Assembly (NCBI GenBank): GCA_947458545.1
Contig: CANGYH010000001.1
Span: 434,001-498,000 of the forward strand
DNA from: Cytophagaceae bacterium
GTDB lineage: Bacteria; Bacteroidota; Bacteroidia; Cytophagales; Flexibacteraceae
Direction: 5' to 3'
DNA: 64,000 bases
In this document: positions 46,258 through 55,408 of the stretch, piece after piece
How the letters are laid out: every line of letters begins with the position of its first letter
How positions within the stretch are numbered: the first letter of the stretch is position 1
Notes under the pieces: model-generated
What the model saw: the letters and a program-made list of their open reading frames with translations, nothing else
Databases searched by the model: none
Told to the model about the DNA's origin: nothing
Program-made: the position numbers and the translations under genes

Positions 46258-46677
46258 TTATAAGAAGTAAAGGAGTAGCTCTTCAACGTTTAAGGGCTTG
46301 TTTAGGACCCGCACCACATATCGGTTATCGTTGGCGCGCTCTATGTCGGTGGGGTCAATAGAGCTTGTGAGTAGAAATACCTTACAGCAGTCGGTAACTT
46401 CAGCTGGGAGGTGATCAAACCGCTCCAAGAAGGTAAACCCGTTCATCTCTGGCATATGAATATCCAGCAGAACAATCAAGGGATTGTCTTCTGATAGGGG
46501 CCCAACCTTCGCAATTTCAAGCTCAGATCCCAGCAGGTCTAGCGCTGGCATGGCATGCCGTATCGTTATCTGCTCTTTCGGCAGCCCAGACAGCTGTAAA
46601 ATTTTGCTTGTGATGATTGAATCAATGTCACTATCGTCGATAAGCAAAAACTTATGTTTCTCAAAGGGTAGTGGCAT
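46258..46677 (-). CDS. Single-domain response regulator
   Basis: The 139-residue protein is one receiver domain without an output domain. Conserved residues are present: the acidic pair Asp14/Asp15 (FLLIDDSD), phosphoacceptor Asp72 (VLLDIHMPEMNG), Thr104 (LLTSS) and Lys127 (LNKPLN). It begins 2 bases after the stop of the histidine kinase, making it the likely phosphorylation target. Signalling must pass through a protein partner or a phosphorelay since no DNA-binding domain exists. It ends in a bidirectional terminator. Confidence 0.92.
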   Translation of the reverse strand: MPLPFEKHKFLLIDDSDIDSIITSKILQLSGLPKEQITIRHAMPALDLLGSELEIAKVGPLSEDNPLIVLLDIHMPEMNGFTFLERFDHLPAEVTDCCKVFLLTSSIDPTDIERANDNRYVVRVLNKPLNVEELLLYFL

Positions 46678-46679
46678 CG

Positions 46680-48545
46680 CTAAACCTGCTGCAGTGGAAG
46701 CTTAACAGTAAACTTTGTTCCTTTACGAGGCGAGCTCTCAAACGTAAGCGTACCCTCCAGCTTCTTTATAGTTTCTTGTACAATATAGAGGCCCAAGCCG
46801 CTTCCTGTCTCATCGAATCCGATTCTGTAGAACATATCAAATAGCTTGGTGTGATGTTCGGCCTGGATGCCCGGTCCGTTATCCTCCACTTCAATGCAAA
46901 GATGACCCTTCTGATGCGTAAGCGTAGTGCGGACGAATCCGCCCGGCTTATCATGATACTTGACAGAGTTGATAATTAGGTTGTTCAGTATAATGTTCAG
47001 CCTGCTTGCGTCCACCGTCAATGGGGTTTCTAGGTGGCTAACAACCTCCAGCTTCAAGGGCACCTCTGGCCTGTAGTGCGACAGCGAATCGTAAATCGCC
47101 TGGGTAAGCAAGGCAAGGTCTGTCTCTTTGTGGTGAATCTCCGTTCGGTTGTTCCGATAATACTGGATAATCTCCTTCACAAAGTCATCCAGCCGGGTTA
47201 CTGACGTTTTAATCATACCCACGTAGGGCAGGGCAGCCGTAAAGTCCTCAAGCTTTTGCTCGTGCTCGGTCTCCATCACCTTTACCAGGCCCAGAATGCT
47301 GGTCAGCGGCGCACGCAAGTCGTGCGATGCCGAATAAACAAACTTATCCAGCTCCATATAGGCCTTTTCAAGCTCGGCATTCTTCCGCTCCAGGTCTGCT
47401 TGTACCTCTTTCAGGTGGGTAATATCAATTACCACACCATCTACAAACATCCCGTCGGCCGTACGCCGGCTGCTTATAAGCCAGTTACGGCTGCGTCCTT
47501 GCAGATCGATAGAGACCTCCTGGCCCGACTCTTTACCCTCTGCATCCAGCAGCATTGCCAGCACACGATCTGCTATATCGGTGCTGATTCCTTTGCGCAT
47601 CTTTTCGGCCACCAGCTCGGGCATCAAGTCATAAAAGGCATCATTGGCAAAAAGCAACTTGCCTTCGGCAGATAGGCGGTATATGCCCTCTTGCACGTTC
47701 TCTGCCAAAGAGCGAATCAGCTCGTCCTGCTCCTTGGCGCGTATTTCAGCACGCCTACGGTCAGAGATATTGAAGCCATAACCGATTACAATCAAAATCT
47801 CGCCATCTGGCCCAAGTATTGGCGAGTAGCGTTTCAGGTTGTAATCATTCTCTCCGAATTCGTTCTTCTGTACCTCTTCCCACTCCACCTCTTGCTTGGT
47901 AGAGACAGCCTGGTTAAAGTAAGCTTGCCGTAAGGCTACCGTTTTAGGGTCTTTGCCTCTGTGTAGGCAATAGTCCAGATCTGTTTTGCCAATTAGCCAG
48001 GCCCGCAACTCGTCGTTTTTGATGGCTGTCTTATTGCAGAAGATGTAGTGCTGGGTTTTGTCTAGCACCACAAGCTCCACAGGCATCTTGTTGAGCGTGC
48101 CCTCATAAAAGAGGCGCTGGCGCTCCATCTCTTCCAAGGCCTGCCTTTGTGCAGTGATGTTTTGCAAAAACCCCTGTATCTTCTGCTGGCCCTTGTCGTC
48201 TACGCCAACCATAAAGCCAGACTCCTGCAACGTGATAGACTGCCCCAACGCCTTGATCGTAAACTCGATAGAGTATGGCAGCCCGCGGCTCAGGCGCTCT
48301 ATGGCCAACCGCTGCTGCGGTGCAAGCGAGCTTAGCTCAATCCAGGGGCTCAGATTCAGCGTCGTGGCCTGACCTTCATAGCCCTCTTGCCCCAAATACC
48401 CGACAACAGCCTCCCAGGCCGTATCCAGAAAGGTGTAGACAGAGAACCTGTCTACGGTCTTTACAAAAGCAGCGCTATGATTGCCAGACAACGCAGCCGC
48501 GCGGGCAGATCCATCAAAACTGATTTTAGAAGACGCGATTGGCAT
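46680..48545 (-). CDS. Cytoplasmic PAS-domain sensor histidine kinase
   Basis: The 621-residue protein has no membrane helix. It has three PAS-like modules: an atypical N-terminal one (about 20-140), one at about 145-275 (LNKMPVELVVLDK to YGFNISDRRRAE) and one at about 285-385 (AENVQEGIYRLSAEGKLLF to VVIDITHL). A coiled linker leads to the DHp helix with SASHDLRAPL; His408 is the phosphorylated residue. The HATPase domain has NLIINSVKY (N box), VEDNGPGI (G1) and GSGLGLYIV (G2). Cytoplasmic location implies sensing of an internal signal. The next gene, 2 bases downstream, is its likely receiver. Confidence 0.93.
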   Translation of the reverse strand: MPIASSKISFDGSARAAALSGNHSAAFVKTVDRFSVYTFLDTAWEAVVGYLGQEGYEGQATTLNLSPWIELSSLAPQQRLAIERLSRGLPYSIEFTIKALGQSITLQESGFMVGVDDKGQQKIQGFLQNITAQRQALEEMERQRLFYEGTLNKMPVELVVLDKTQHYIFCNKTAIKNDELRAWLIGKTDLDYCLHRGKDPKTVALRQAYFNQAVSTKQEVEWEEVQKNEFGENDYNLKRYSPILGPDGEILIVIGYGFNISDRRRAEIRAKEQDELIRSLAENVQEGIYRLSAEGKLLFANDAFYDLMPELVAEKMRKGISTDIADRVLAMLLDAEGKESGQEVSIDLQGRSRNWLISSRRTADGMFVDGVVIDITHLKEVQADLERKNAELEKAYMELDKFVYSASHDLRAPLTSILGLVKVMETEHEQKLEDFTAALPYVGMIKTSVTRLDDFVKEIIQYYRNNRTEIHHKETDLALLTQAIYDSLSHYRPEVPLKLEVVSHLETPLTVDASRLNIILNNLIINSVKYHDKPGGFVRTTLTHQKGHLCIEVEDNGPGIQAEHHTKLFDMFYRIGFDETGSGLGLYIVQETIKKLEGTLTFESSPRKGTKFTVKLPLQQV

Positions 48546-48657
48546 ACGGGTTTACGGGTCTGCATAGATAGGGTACTAATGGCCGGGCTACATGAGCTTG
48601 TCAAGCAGAAAGGCTGCAGCCGTAAGTTAATGCGCAAAAAAGACTAAAATGCAACTT

Positions 48658-50028
48658 TTACTTGCCTTTGCGCTTACCGGGCTTGTTTCCAGTTTTTACC
48701 TTGGGTGCAACAGTCTTGGCTTTAGCCAATCTCTTGGGCCCCGTTCGCTTTTCATGGAAGGCCCCTTTAAAGGTAGGGTCTGCTGCCTTGCGCACATCGT
48801 CCCTTATCCGCTCGTAATCGATGGCCTCGGCCCGGGGCGTTTCGTGTACAGGCACGCCTTCAGGCAAGGGTAACAAAGTAGGGGGGTGCCCCAGCAGCTT
48901 GGCAAGGCCAGATATACGTGCCTCATCACCAGGGTCAATAAACGTAAAACTCATACCCAGAGCCCCTGCCCTGCCCGTGCGGCCCGTGCGGTGCACGTAG
49001 TCTCTGATATCCAGCGGCAGATTAAGCTGGAACACCAACGGCACGGCAGGTATGTCTAACCCTCGTGAGGTAACGTCAGTCGTCACCAGCAGCCGAGCCT
49101 CCCCTGCCCTAAACTGCTCCAGCGTTTGCGTGCGCACATTCTGCCCTTTGTTGGCATGCAGCCCTACGGCCTGGGATCCGACTCTATTTAGGTGGTTAAG
49201 CAGGTGGTTGGCATCTTGTCGGCTTCGGCAAAAAACAAAGGCGCTGCTATCTGCTGGCATCTGCTGCCAGAGCGCCTCCAAAAGCTCTAGTTTGGTAGCC
49301 TTGTTTGGCACAAGGTAGAAGCGCTCTTCAATAGTCTTTGGCACGGTTGCCTGCTTGGCTGCCTGCACCTTCACGGGCCACTCCAAAAACTCGGCAGATG
49401 CTTCCTCAACCCTTTGGCTAAATGTGGCAGAAAACAACAGGTTCTGCCTCTTTTTAGGCAGCACCTCTAGCATGGCGCGCAGTTGGGGCATAAAGCCCAT
49501 GTCCATCAACCGGTCTGCCTCATCCAATACAAGGTACTTTACCTGCTTCAGCACAAGCACCTCTTGCCGGTAAAAGTCTTGTATACGCCCCGGTGTCCCA
49601 ACCACAACGCACGGGCCTGCGTCCATCTGGGCCTTCTGGGCCGTTGTTCCTGTACCTCCATACAAGACGGCTATCTGATGCTTTGGGTCATCTGCCAGCA
49701 GAGATTGTAACACCTGTGCCACTTGCTGCGCCAGCTCCCTGGCAGGCACAACAATCAGTGCAGCCGGCCCTTTGGCAAAGATTAGCTTGCCCGTCCGCAA
49801 AGCCTGCACGATAGGCAACAAGTAGGCCAGCGTCTTGCCGGTGCCCGTTGGCGCAATGCCAATCAAATCTTGCCCGGCCAGCAAGGGAGGAATGGCCAGC
49901 CTTTGGATATCAGATGGGGCAGATATGCCGTCTTGCTCCAAAATCTTACACAGCCCCCGTGATATCCCGAGGGCTTCAAATGCCCTAACTGGCAACAATT
50001 CATCCATAAATTCGAGGGCTGGGGCCAT
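48658..50028 (-). CDS. DEAD-box RNA helicase (RhlE-like)
   Basis: The 456-residue ATP-dependent helicase has the full motif set: Q motif (GISAPSDIQRLAIPPLLAGQ), Walker A APTGTGKT, PARELAQQ, GTPGR, VLDEADRLMDMGF (DEAD variant DEAD), SATF, and the C-terminal HRTGRTGR motif VI. A basic tail, KRLAKAKTVAPKVK to GKRKGK, should bind RNA. RhlE-type helicases in Bacteroidota act in ribosome assembly and cold growth. A second ATG at 50007 is possible. It is divergent from the SiaB-like gene. Confidence 0.93.
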   Translation of the reverse strand: MAPALEFMDELLPVRAFEALGISRGLCKILEQDGISAPSDIQRLAIPPLLAGQDLIGIAPTGTGKTLAYLLPIVQALRTGKLIFAKGPAALIVVPARELAQQVAQVLQSLLADDPKHQIAVLYGGTGTTAQKAQMDAGPCVVVGTPGRIQDFYRQEVLVLKQVKYLVLDEADRLMDMGFMPQLRAMLEVLPKKRQNLLFSATFSQRVEEASAEFLEWPVKVQAAKQATVPKTIEERFYLVPNKATKLELLEALWQQMPADSSAFVFCRSRQDANHLLNHLNRVGSQAVGLHANKGQNVRTQTLEQFRAGEARLLVTTDVTSRGLDIPAVPLVFQLNLPLDIRDYVHRTGRTGRAGALGMSFTFIDPGDEARISGLAKLLGHPPTLLPLPEGVPVHETPRAEAIDYERIRDDVRKAADPTFKGAFHEKRTGPKRLAKAKTVAPKVKTGNKPGKRKGK

Positions 50029-50118
50029 TACTGCCCCAAATCATACATCCGTATAAGATGTTATGATACGTAACGCCTTCAAAGGCCGGGCATCCCAACC
50101 TTTGTAACACCTCCAAAG

Positions 50119-50715
50119 ATGATGTACGACAACCCGTCCATCTCCGCTTCTGGCAACAATATGAAAGATAGTGTTGCTGCCCTAAGACAGTATCAAGCCA
50201 TGCAGAAGGATGGTTTGATACTGTCTTACTGTGGCACGCTAACACACGAGTTGATGACCGCTTTTTTACAAATGGCCGACACCAAATTGAAAGATTTGCA
50301 GGCCACCAAAAAGAAGCAGAAAAACATCATCAATGTGCTGATCGAGTGCCTGCAAAACGTCATGTTTCATGGTGATGCCAGTAAAGGAGATCAATCCGCG
50401 CCTGACTATGAGTCTTGCCTAGTGGCCCTTGGCCACGAGACAGGAGACTTCTTTATCTACGCAGGCAATTTTCTCAGCACGGCCTCTGCCAAACAGCTTG
50501 AGGCTAAGCTAGAAAAAATGTTGCCGCTGACCTCCGAGCAACTCCACGACTTATATCTGAAGCAACTCAGCTCCGGCGAAATCTCCGACAAAGGAGGCGC
50601 AGGGCTAGGCATCATACGCATCCTCAGAGAGAGCAATCAACAGATTGCTTACTCTTTCAGAGAAATTTCTGCCAAAGCGGCCTTCTTTAGCCTCCAAGTC
50701 AGAATCTCATCTTAA
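50119..50715 (+). CDS. SiaB-family protein kinase
   Basis: The 198-residue protein has a GHKL-like ATP-binding fold, as in SiaB of Pseudomonas aeruginosa. Segments are NVLIECLQNVMFHGD (helix with N-box asparagine) and DKGGAGLGIIRILRES (lid/G2-like). It lacks a histidine-kinase dimerisation helix. SiaB phosphorylates SiaC and a SiaC-like gene follows immediately, so this is a kinase/substrate pair. The SiaA phosphatase and SiaD cyclase of the Pseudomonas system are absent nearby. It is the first of a two-gene unit and diverges from the helicase. Confidence 0.82.
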   Translation: MMYDNPSISASGNNMKDSVAALRQYQAMQKDGLILSYCGTLTHELMTAFLQMADTKLKDLQATKKKQKNIINVLIECLQNVMFHGDASKGDQSAPDYESCLVALGHETGDFFIYAGNFLSTASAKQLEAKLEKMLPLTSEQLHDLYLKQLSSGEISDKGGAGLGIIRILRESNQQIAYSFREISAKAAFFSLQVRISS

Positions 50716-50749
50716 GACCTCACATCAGTCCGTCAAGCCAACAGTCTGT

Positions 50750-51133
50750 ATGGATAAAATTGTACTAGAAGCTACTTCTACGACCCCAAGAATTTACTTT
50801 GATCCAGTCGCCGGGTACTTCGAGATTTCTGGCAAGTCGCTGCCCGAAAACTCGTTTGAGTTCTACAAACCCTTGTTAGACTGGATGGAGAATTACAGCG
50901 AGAACCCTGGTATGCAGTCTGCCTTGGTTTTCAAGCTAGAGTATTTCAATACCAGCAGCACCTCACACTTTCTTAGGCTTATCAAACGCCTAGAGAAACT
51001 TTACTCAGAGGGCCGTAACGCCGTCGTACAATGGTATTACGACGACGAAGACGAAGACATGAAAGAAGCCGGCGAAGACTTCAAGCTCCTCTCCAAGCTT
51101 CCTATTCAAATCCTCTCTAAAGGCGACGAATAG
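50750..51133 (+). CDS. SiaC-family regulatory phosphoprotein (DUF1987)
   Basis: From the ATG at 50750 the protein has 127 residues, the normal length; an in-frame extension overlaps the SiaB gene and is not part of the family. It shows the SiaC signature: EATSTTPRIYFDP near the N-terminus, ISGKSLPENSFEFYKPLLDW at 26-45, and FNTSSTSHFL at 66-75. Thr68 falls at the position phosphorylated in the Pseudomonas protein, where phosphorylation releases the partner; this is from family knowledge. The C-terminus is acidic (YYDDEDEDMKEAGEDF). It probably acts as a switch controlled by the kinase encoded 34 bases upstream. Confidence 0.83.
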   Translation: MDKIVLEATSTTPRIYFDPVAGYFEISGKSLPENSFEFYKPLLDWMENYSENPGMQSALVFKLEYFNTSSTSHFLRLIKRLEKLYSEGRNAVVQWYYDDEDEDMKEAGEDFKLLSKLPIQILSKGDE

Positions 51134-51160
51134 CCTAGCAATATAATTTTGGCCAAGAGC

Positions 51161-51202
51161 CAGAAGGGCAGCATCTGTTTAGATGCTGCCCTTCTGCTTT
51201 TT
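51161..51202. terminator. Strong bidirectional terminator
   Basis: CAGAAGGGCAGCATCT and AGATGCTGCCCTTCTG form a 16-bp perfect stem with a 4-base loop (GTTT) and a T run. It separates the SiaC-like gene from convergent lysS; the lysS stop codon lies at its edge. Confidence 0.88.
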
Positions 51203-52931
51203 AGGCGGCTGCTTGCCAGCTTTTAATCTGCTCTACCGTTGGCACCGGGGCTTCAATCTTGTGCTTCTTACGCAAGCCACCCAAATCGTTGAAGATTCGG
51301 TTGGGGTTGGCACCCTTAAACTCCTCTATAGATGTGTAGGGCATCGTAGATAGCACCCCAAGCCAAGCATCAGGCACCCCGACGGCGGCGTAGTCAACAC
51401 CTACTGACGCCGTCTCTAGGGCCTCTGGCCGCATCTGCGGAAAAAACAACACCTCTTGGATAGACGGCTGGTTGGTCATAATCATAGCCAACCTGTCTAT
51501 GCCGATACCCAGGCCGGCCGTGGGCGGCATGCCGTATTCGATGGCCCTCAGAAAATCCTCGTCCAGCACCATAGCCTCTACGTCTCCGCGGCGGCCAAGC
51601 TCAAGTTGTTCCTCAAAGCGGGCCCTTTGGTCCATAGGGTCGTTTAGCTCAGAGAAAGCATTGCAGATCTCCTTACCGTTGCAGATAGCCTCAAAGCGCT
51701 CTACAAGCTCGGGCTGGTCTGCCTTGCGTTTTGCCAGCGGAGACATCTCCACAGGATAGTCTGTAATAAACGTGGGCTGTATTAGGTGCGGCTCTACCAG
51801 CTCTCCAAACAGCGCATCAATCAGCTTAGCACGGCCAAAAGTATCGTCCACCTCCACGTTTTTAGCGGCACAAACCTCCCGCAGGCCTTGCTCGTCTAGG
51901 TGCGCCACGGGCTGGCCGGCAGCCTCTTCTATGGCACCATACATACTGATGCGCTTCCAGGGTCGCTTAAAATCAATAACATGATTACCCACCTGCACCT
52001 GCGTCTTACCGTGGAGTGCCAGGGCCACCGTCTCTACCATCTCCTCTACCAGGTCCATCATCCAGGCGTAGTCTTTGTAGGCTACATAAAGCTCCATCTG
52101 GGTAAACTCCGGATTATGGAACCGGCTCATACCCTCGTTGCGGAAGTCTTTGCTGAACTCATAAACCGCATCAAACCCGCCCACGATCAACCGCTTCAGG
52201 TACAGCTCGTTGGCAATCCGCAGATAAAGCGTCATGTCCAGCGTGTTGTGATGCGTCTTAAACGGGCGTGCTGCCGCACCACCATACAGCGGCTGCAGGA
52301 TGGGCGTCTCTACCTCCAGGTAGCCGCGCTTGTTTAAAAAGTCGCGCATGGCCTGCACCAGCAGCGTCCGTTTGCGGAAGGTCTCCCGCACCTGCGGATT
52401 GACGATAAGATCCACATAGCGCTGCCGGTAGCGCTGTTCTGCATCGGTAAAGGCGTCGTACACCTCTTTGGTGCCATCTTCCTTCTCCACCTCTTTGGCT
52501 ACGGGCAGGGGCTTCACGCTTTTAGCCAGCAGCACCAACTTGCTCACATGCACCGATATCTCCCCAAGCTGCGTTTTAAAGACAACCCCTACTACACCGA
52601 TGTGGTCGCCTATGTCCAGCAGTTTCTTAAAGAAAACGTTGTAGAAAGCTTTGTCTTCGCCAGGGCAAACATCATCTCTACGCAAATAAACCTGAATCCG
52701 GCCCTTGGCATCTTGCAGCTCCGCAAACGACGCAGAGCCCATGATACGCTTGCCCATAAGGCGCCCGGCTAGGGTTACCTCCTTCCCCTCAAAGGCAGCA
52801 TAGCGGTCGTGGATATCAATTGAATAGGTATCAACCGGAAACGTGGCCGAGGGATAGGCGTTGATGCCCATCGTTTTCAGCTCTTCCAGGGCCTTGCGGC
52901 GTAGCAACTCTTGCTCAGACAGTATGCGCAT
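51201..52931 (-). CDS. lysS: Lysyl-tRNA synthetase (class II)
   Basis: From the ATG at 52931 the 576-residue enzyme charges tRNA-Lys. It has the N-terminal OB-fold anticodon domain (VTLAGRLMGKRIMGSASFAE), motif 1 in FLNKRGYLEVETPILQ, motif 2 in FRNEGMSRFHNPEFTQME, and motif 3 GLGIGIDRLAM. A C-terminal extension of about 70 residues (DAWLGVLSTMPY onward) follows motif 3, as seen in some Bacteroidota LysS. A TTG eight codons upstream gives no extra domain. A terminator-like hairpin lies 14 bases before the start. Confidence 0.96.
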   Translation of the reverse strand: MRILSEQELLRRKALEELKTMGINAYPSATFPVDTYSIDIHDRYAAFEGKEVTLAGRLMGKRIMGSASFAELQDAKGRIQVYLRRDDVCPGEDKAFYNVFFKKLLDIGDHIGVVGVVFKTQLGEISVHVSKLVLLAKSVKPLPVAKEVEKEDGTKEVYDAFTDAEQRYRQRYVDLIVNPQVRETFRKRTLLVQAMRDFLNKRGYLEVETPILQPLYGGAAARPFKTHHNTLDMTLYLRIANELYLKRLIVGGFDAVYEFSKDFRNEGMSRFHNPEFTQMELYVAYKDYAWMMDLVEEMVETVALALHGKTQVQVGNHVIDFKRPWKRISMYGAIEEAAGQPVAHLDEQGLREVCAAKNVEVDDTFGRAKLIDALFGELVEPHLIQPTFITDYPVEMSPLAKRKADQPELVERFEAICNGKEICNAFSELNDPMDQRARFEEQLELGRRGDVEAMVLDEDFLRAIEYGMPPTAGLGIGIDRLAMIMTNQPSIQEVLFFPQMRPEALETASVGVDYAAVGVPDAWLGVLSTMPYTSIEEFKGANPNRIFNDLGGLRKKHKIEAPVPTVEQIKSWQAAA

Positions 52932-52945
52932 AGTTTCAGAAATGC

Positions 52946-52974
52946 AAAAGAGCAACCCGATACTAGGTTGCTCT
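52946..52974 (-). terminator. Terminator-like hairpin just before lysS
   Basis: On the minus strand AGAGCAACC and GGTTGCTCT pair around TAGTATCG and are followed by TTTTG. It ends the upstream secreted-protein gene (46 bases after its stop), but the lysS ATG lies only 14 bases further, so lysS transcription may start near or through it. Confidence 0.65.
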
Positions 52975-53019
52975 CCCGGCCAGGGTTAAGCACCCGGCAG
53001 GCCCGCAAAAATAAGGCGA

Positions 53020-53964
53020 TTACTTGCGCTTGTTCTTGTTTTTGTTGGCCTTCTCGGCAGCCAGAGCCTCGGCAGCGGCCACCTTGGCGGCAGCGTCGGC
53101 CTCCGTCTGGGCAACGGCGTATGCGGCATCAGCGGCACCCGCCAGGGCAGGGTACTGCTCTTTAACCCACTGCGTCAGGTCAGACCCCCAAACGTTCCCA
53201 TAGTGCTGTTGCATAAAGCCTGCAAGCTCTTTGACAATCGTCTCTGGCGTGGCTTGGCGCAGCGTCAGGCGGTTTACCAGCACATCCGTCTCTTCTTTCA
53301 AGCGTTCGTCAACCGGAAAGTAAGGCTGCATCTTGCCCAGAAAAGTGTGCTGGTTCTTAGGCTGATTGTAGTAGTAAAACTGAAAGTTCTCGGCATACTT
53401 GCCATCTACTTCTTTGCCGTCGATCTTAAAAAGAGCCCTTTTAGCGAGTATAACCGTATCCCCTCTATAGTCTATCTTCTTGTCTATGTTGTCTTCCTTG
53501 AAGTCATAGTTCATATAAAAGAACAAGGCCCGGCTCATCGGGAACACCTTCTTGTTCATTCTGAACCGTGTCTCCGGTCCTAAGAATACAAAGGGCCTCG
53601 TGCTGAAAAATGCTTTGGCCTCGGCATTACTAAAAAAGGAAGGGTCAGCCGGATAAGTGGCAGGCGCACCTTGCGTCCTCACCAGGTCTAGTGGGTATTC
53701 GGCCTTCTTTTTCTTAAAGCGTTTCAGCGGGTATGCCACCACAAATCGGGCACCCTCTTCTGTCATCAGGCTAAGCAGATCTGTTTGATCTCTAAAGGTC
53801 AGGATATCATCCGTAGGGATGATGTCGCCGCTTCTAAGGTTTTTACCCGTCTTTTTAGACTTTACATTGCCGCGCGCAGCGATCACATACAAGTTTTGCC
53901 CAAAAGTCTGCCCAGCCAGAATCAGAAGGGCTGCCAAAAGGCAAAACCGAACACAAGAACGCAT
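53020..53964 (-). CDS. Secreted protein of unknown function with Ala/Lys-rich tail
   Basis: I do not recognise the family. The 314-residue protein has a signal peptide (MRSCVRFCLLAALLILAGQTFG). The N-terminal region, YVIAARGNVKSKKTG, GDIIPTDDILTF and DLLSLMTEEGARFVV, resembles the FecR-like beta region found in surface proteins. A middle domain (about 110-260) is aromatic and charged. The last 45 residues become an alanine-rich helix with lysine/asparagine ending (AADAAYAVAQTEADAA, KNKNKRK). Exported to periplasm or beyond; no sorting domain is visible. It ends in the hairpin before lysS. Confidence 0.65.
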   Translation of the reverse strand: MRSCVRFCLLAALLILAGQTFGQNLYVIAARGNVKSKKTGKNLRSGDIIPTDDILTFRDQTDLLSLMTEEGARFVVAYPLKRFKKKKAEYPLDLVRTQGAPATYPADPSFFSNAEAKAFFSTRPFVFLGPETRFRMNKKVFPMSRALFFYMNYDFKEDNIDKKIDYRGDTVILAKRALFKIDGKEVDGKYAENFQFYYYNQPKNQHTFLGKMQPYFPVDERLKEETDVLVNRLTLRQATPETIVKELAGFMQQHYGNVWGSDLTQWVKEQYPALAGAADAAYAVAQTEADAAAKVAAAEALAAEKANKNKNKRK

Positions 53965-54183
53965 CAGAGGGTTATGTAAAAGTCTTTAGCCGACGGGCCA
54001 AAATTATGGCCTTAAAGGCAAATGTAGAGCCTTAAAGTTTTTTTGTAATCAGCATGGTGTAAGAACTACGCCAATCGCGTGGGTTTGCCACTTTTGTCTG
54101 GTCAATCGCTGCTTAGGCAGCATTCGCTTTTGTGCCCATAAAAGCCTTGCCGGCAGGCTTTGTATACGATACACACACAACCC

Positions 54184-55383
54184 ATGTTAGCCTCTAGCCC
54201 CCACCCTACCCTAAAACTTTCAGAGCAGGGCCTGCAAGCCGTGCCAGATGCAGATTTGCTGCGCGCCTATTGGGTATATGCCTTTGTAGCCAAGCCCTGG
54301 CTGGTAGATATGGGTTCAAAGGTGGGCGCATGGTCAGTCAACAACCTGGGCCCTGCTAAATGGGCCGTCAAAAAGACCATCTTCGCGCAGTTCTGCGGGG
54401 GCGAGTCTGTGGAGGCATGTGCCGGTACCTCTGCCAGGCTGGCACAAAGCGGCATTCATACCATACTAGACTATTCCGTAGAGGGCGCATCAGACGATGC
54501 CACCTTCGATGCCACAGTAAACGAGCTGGAGCGTACCATTTACCAGGCTGCCCAGTCTAAAGACATAGCTTTCTCGGTATTTAAAGTTTCTGGCATCGGC
54601 CGAACTGAAGCACTGGAGGCAGCAAGCAAATACCCGCAGCTTGCCCTGGCCAACCCAGAGGCAGCACAAATAGCCATGCGGGTAGACAGGCTCTGCCGCC
54701 TTGCCCACAGCCAAAACGTCCGCATCTTTATAGACGCAGAAGAAACCTGGATCCAGCCCTTCATAGACTTCCTGGCCATAGAAGCTATGAAAGCCTACAA
54801 CCAGGAGAGGCCCATCGTTTTCAATACCTATCAGCTCTACCTAGCCGACGGCCTGGCCCGCCTGCAACAACAGGCCGAGGATGTGTTTGCCGCGGGTGCT
54901 CAGTTCGGTGCCAAGCTGGTGCGCGGAGCCTACATGGAAAAGGAAGGCGCCAAGGCCGCCGCCAATGGCTGGGCCAACCCCATCAATCCATCCAAAGAAG
55001 CTACCGACGCCCTTTTTGATAAAGCCGCCCAATGGTGCCTGCAACACATAGATAAAGCTGCCTTTTGCTTGGGTACGCACAACGCCCAAAGCTGCCAGCT
55101 CATGATAGACCAGATGGAGGCCCAAAGCCTGCCCAAAGACGATGCTCGAATCTGGTTTGCCCAGCTATTGGGCATGAGCGACAACCTTAGCTACCCGCTG
55201 GCAAAAGCTGGATATAACGTAGCCAAATACGTACCCTACGGCCCCGTTAAAGAGGTTATCCCCTACCTCATACGCCGCGCCCAAGAGAACACCACCGTTG
55301 CAGGGCAAAGCGGGCGCGAGCTGAAGCTGATTCAGCAAGAAGTGGCACGCCGCAAGCTGAACCCCATGCGGTTCTTCTTCTAA
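54184..55383 (+). CDS. Proline dehydrogenase
   Basis: From the ATG at 54184 this is a 399-residue FAD-dependent enzyme that oxidises proline to pyrroline-5-carboxylate at the membrane. The TIM-barrel core carries LVRGAYMEKEG (substrate lysine/arginine region), FIDAEETWIQP, QLLGMSDNLSY and YVPYGPVKEVIPYLIRR, the characteristic proline-binding RR pair. Length suits a monofunctional form without the PutA P5C dehydrogenase. A nearby palindrome-like sequence (AAAGCCTTGCCGGCAGGCTTT, with a one-base centre shift, 54141-54161) lies 22 bases before the ATG. Single gene, convergent with hldD. Confidence 0.93.
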   Translation: MLASSPHPTLKLSEQGLQAVPDADLLRAYWVYAFVAKPWLVDMGSKVGAWSVNNLGPAKWAVKKTIFAQFCGGESVEACAGTSARLAQSGIHTILDYSVEGASDDATFDATVNELERTIYQAAQSKDIAFSVFKVSGIGRTEALEAASKYPQLALANPEAAQIAMRVDRLCRLAHSQNVRIFIDAEETWIQPFIDFLAIEAMKAYNQERPIVFNTYQLYLADGLARLQQQAEDVFAAGAQFGAKLVRGAYMEKEGAKAAANGWANPINPSKEATDALFDKAAQWCLQHIDKAAFCLGTHNAQSCQLMIDQMEAQSLPKDDARIWFAQLLGMSDNLSYPLAKAGYNVAKYVPYGPVKEVIPYLIRRAQENTTVAGQSGRELKLIQQEVARRKLNPMRFFF

Positions 55384-55408
55384 AGCAGTACAAAGCTACC
55401 GGCCCATG

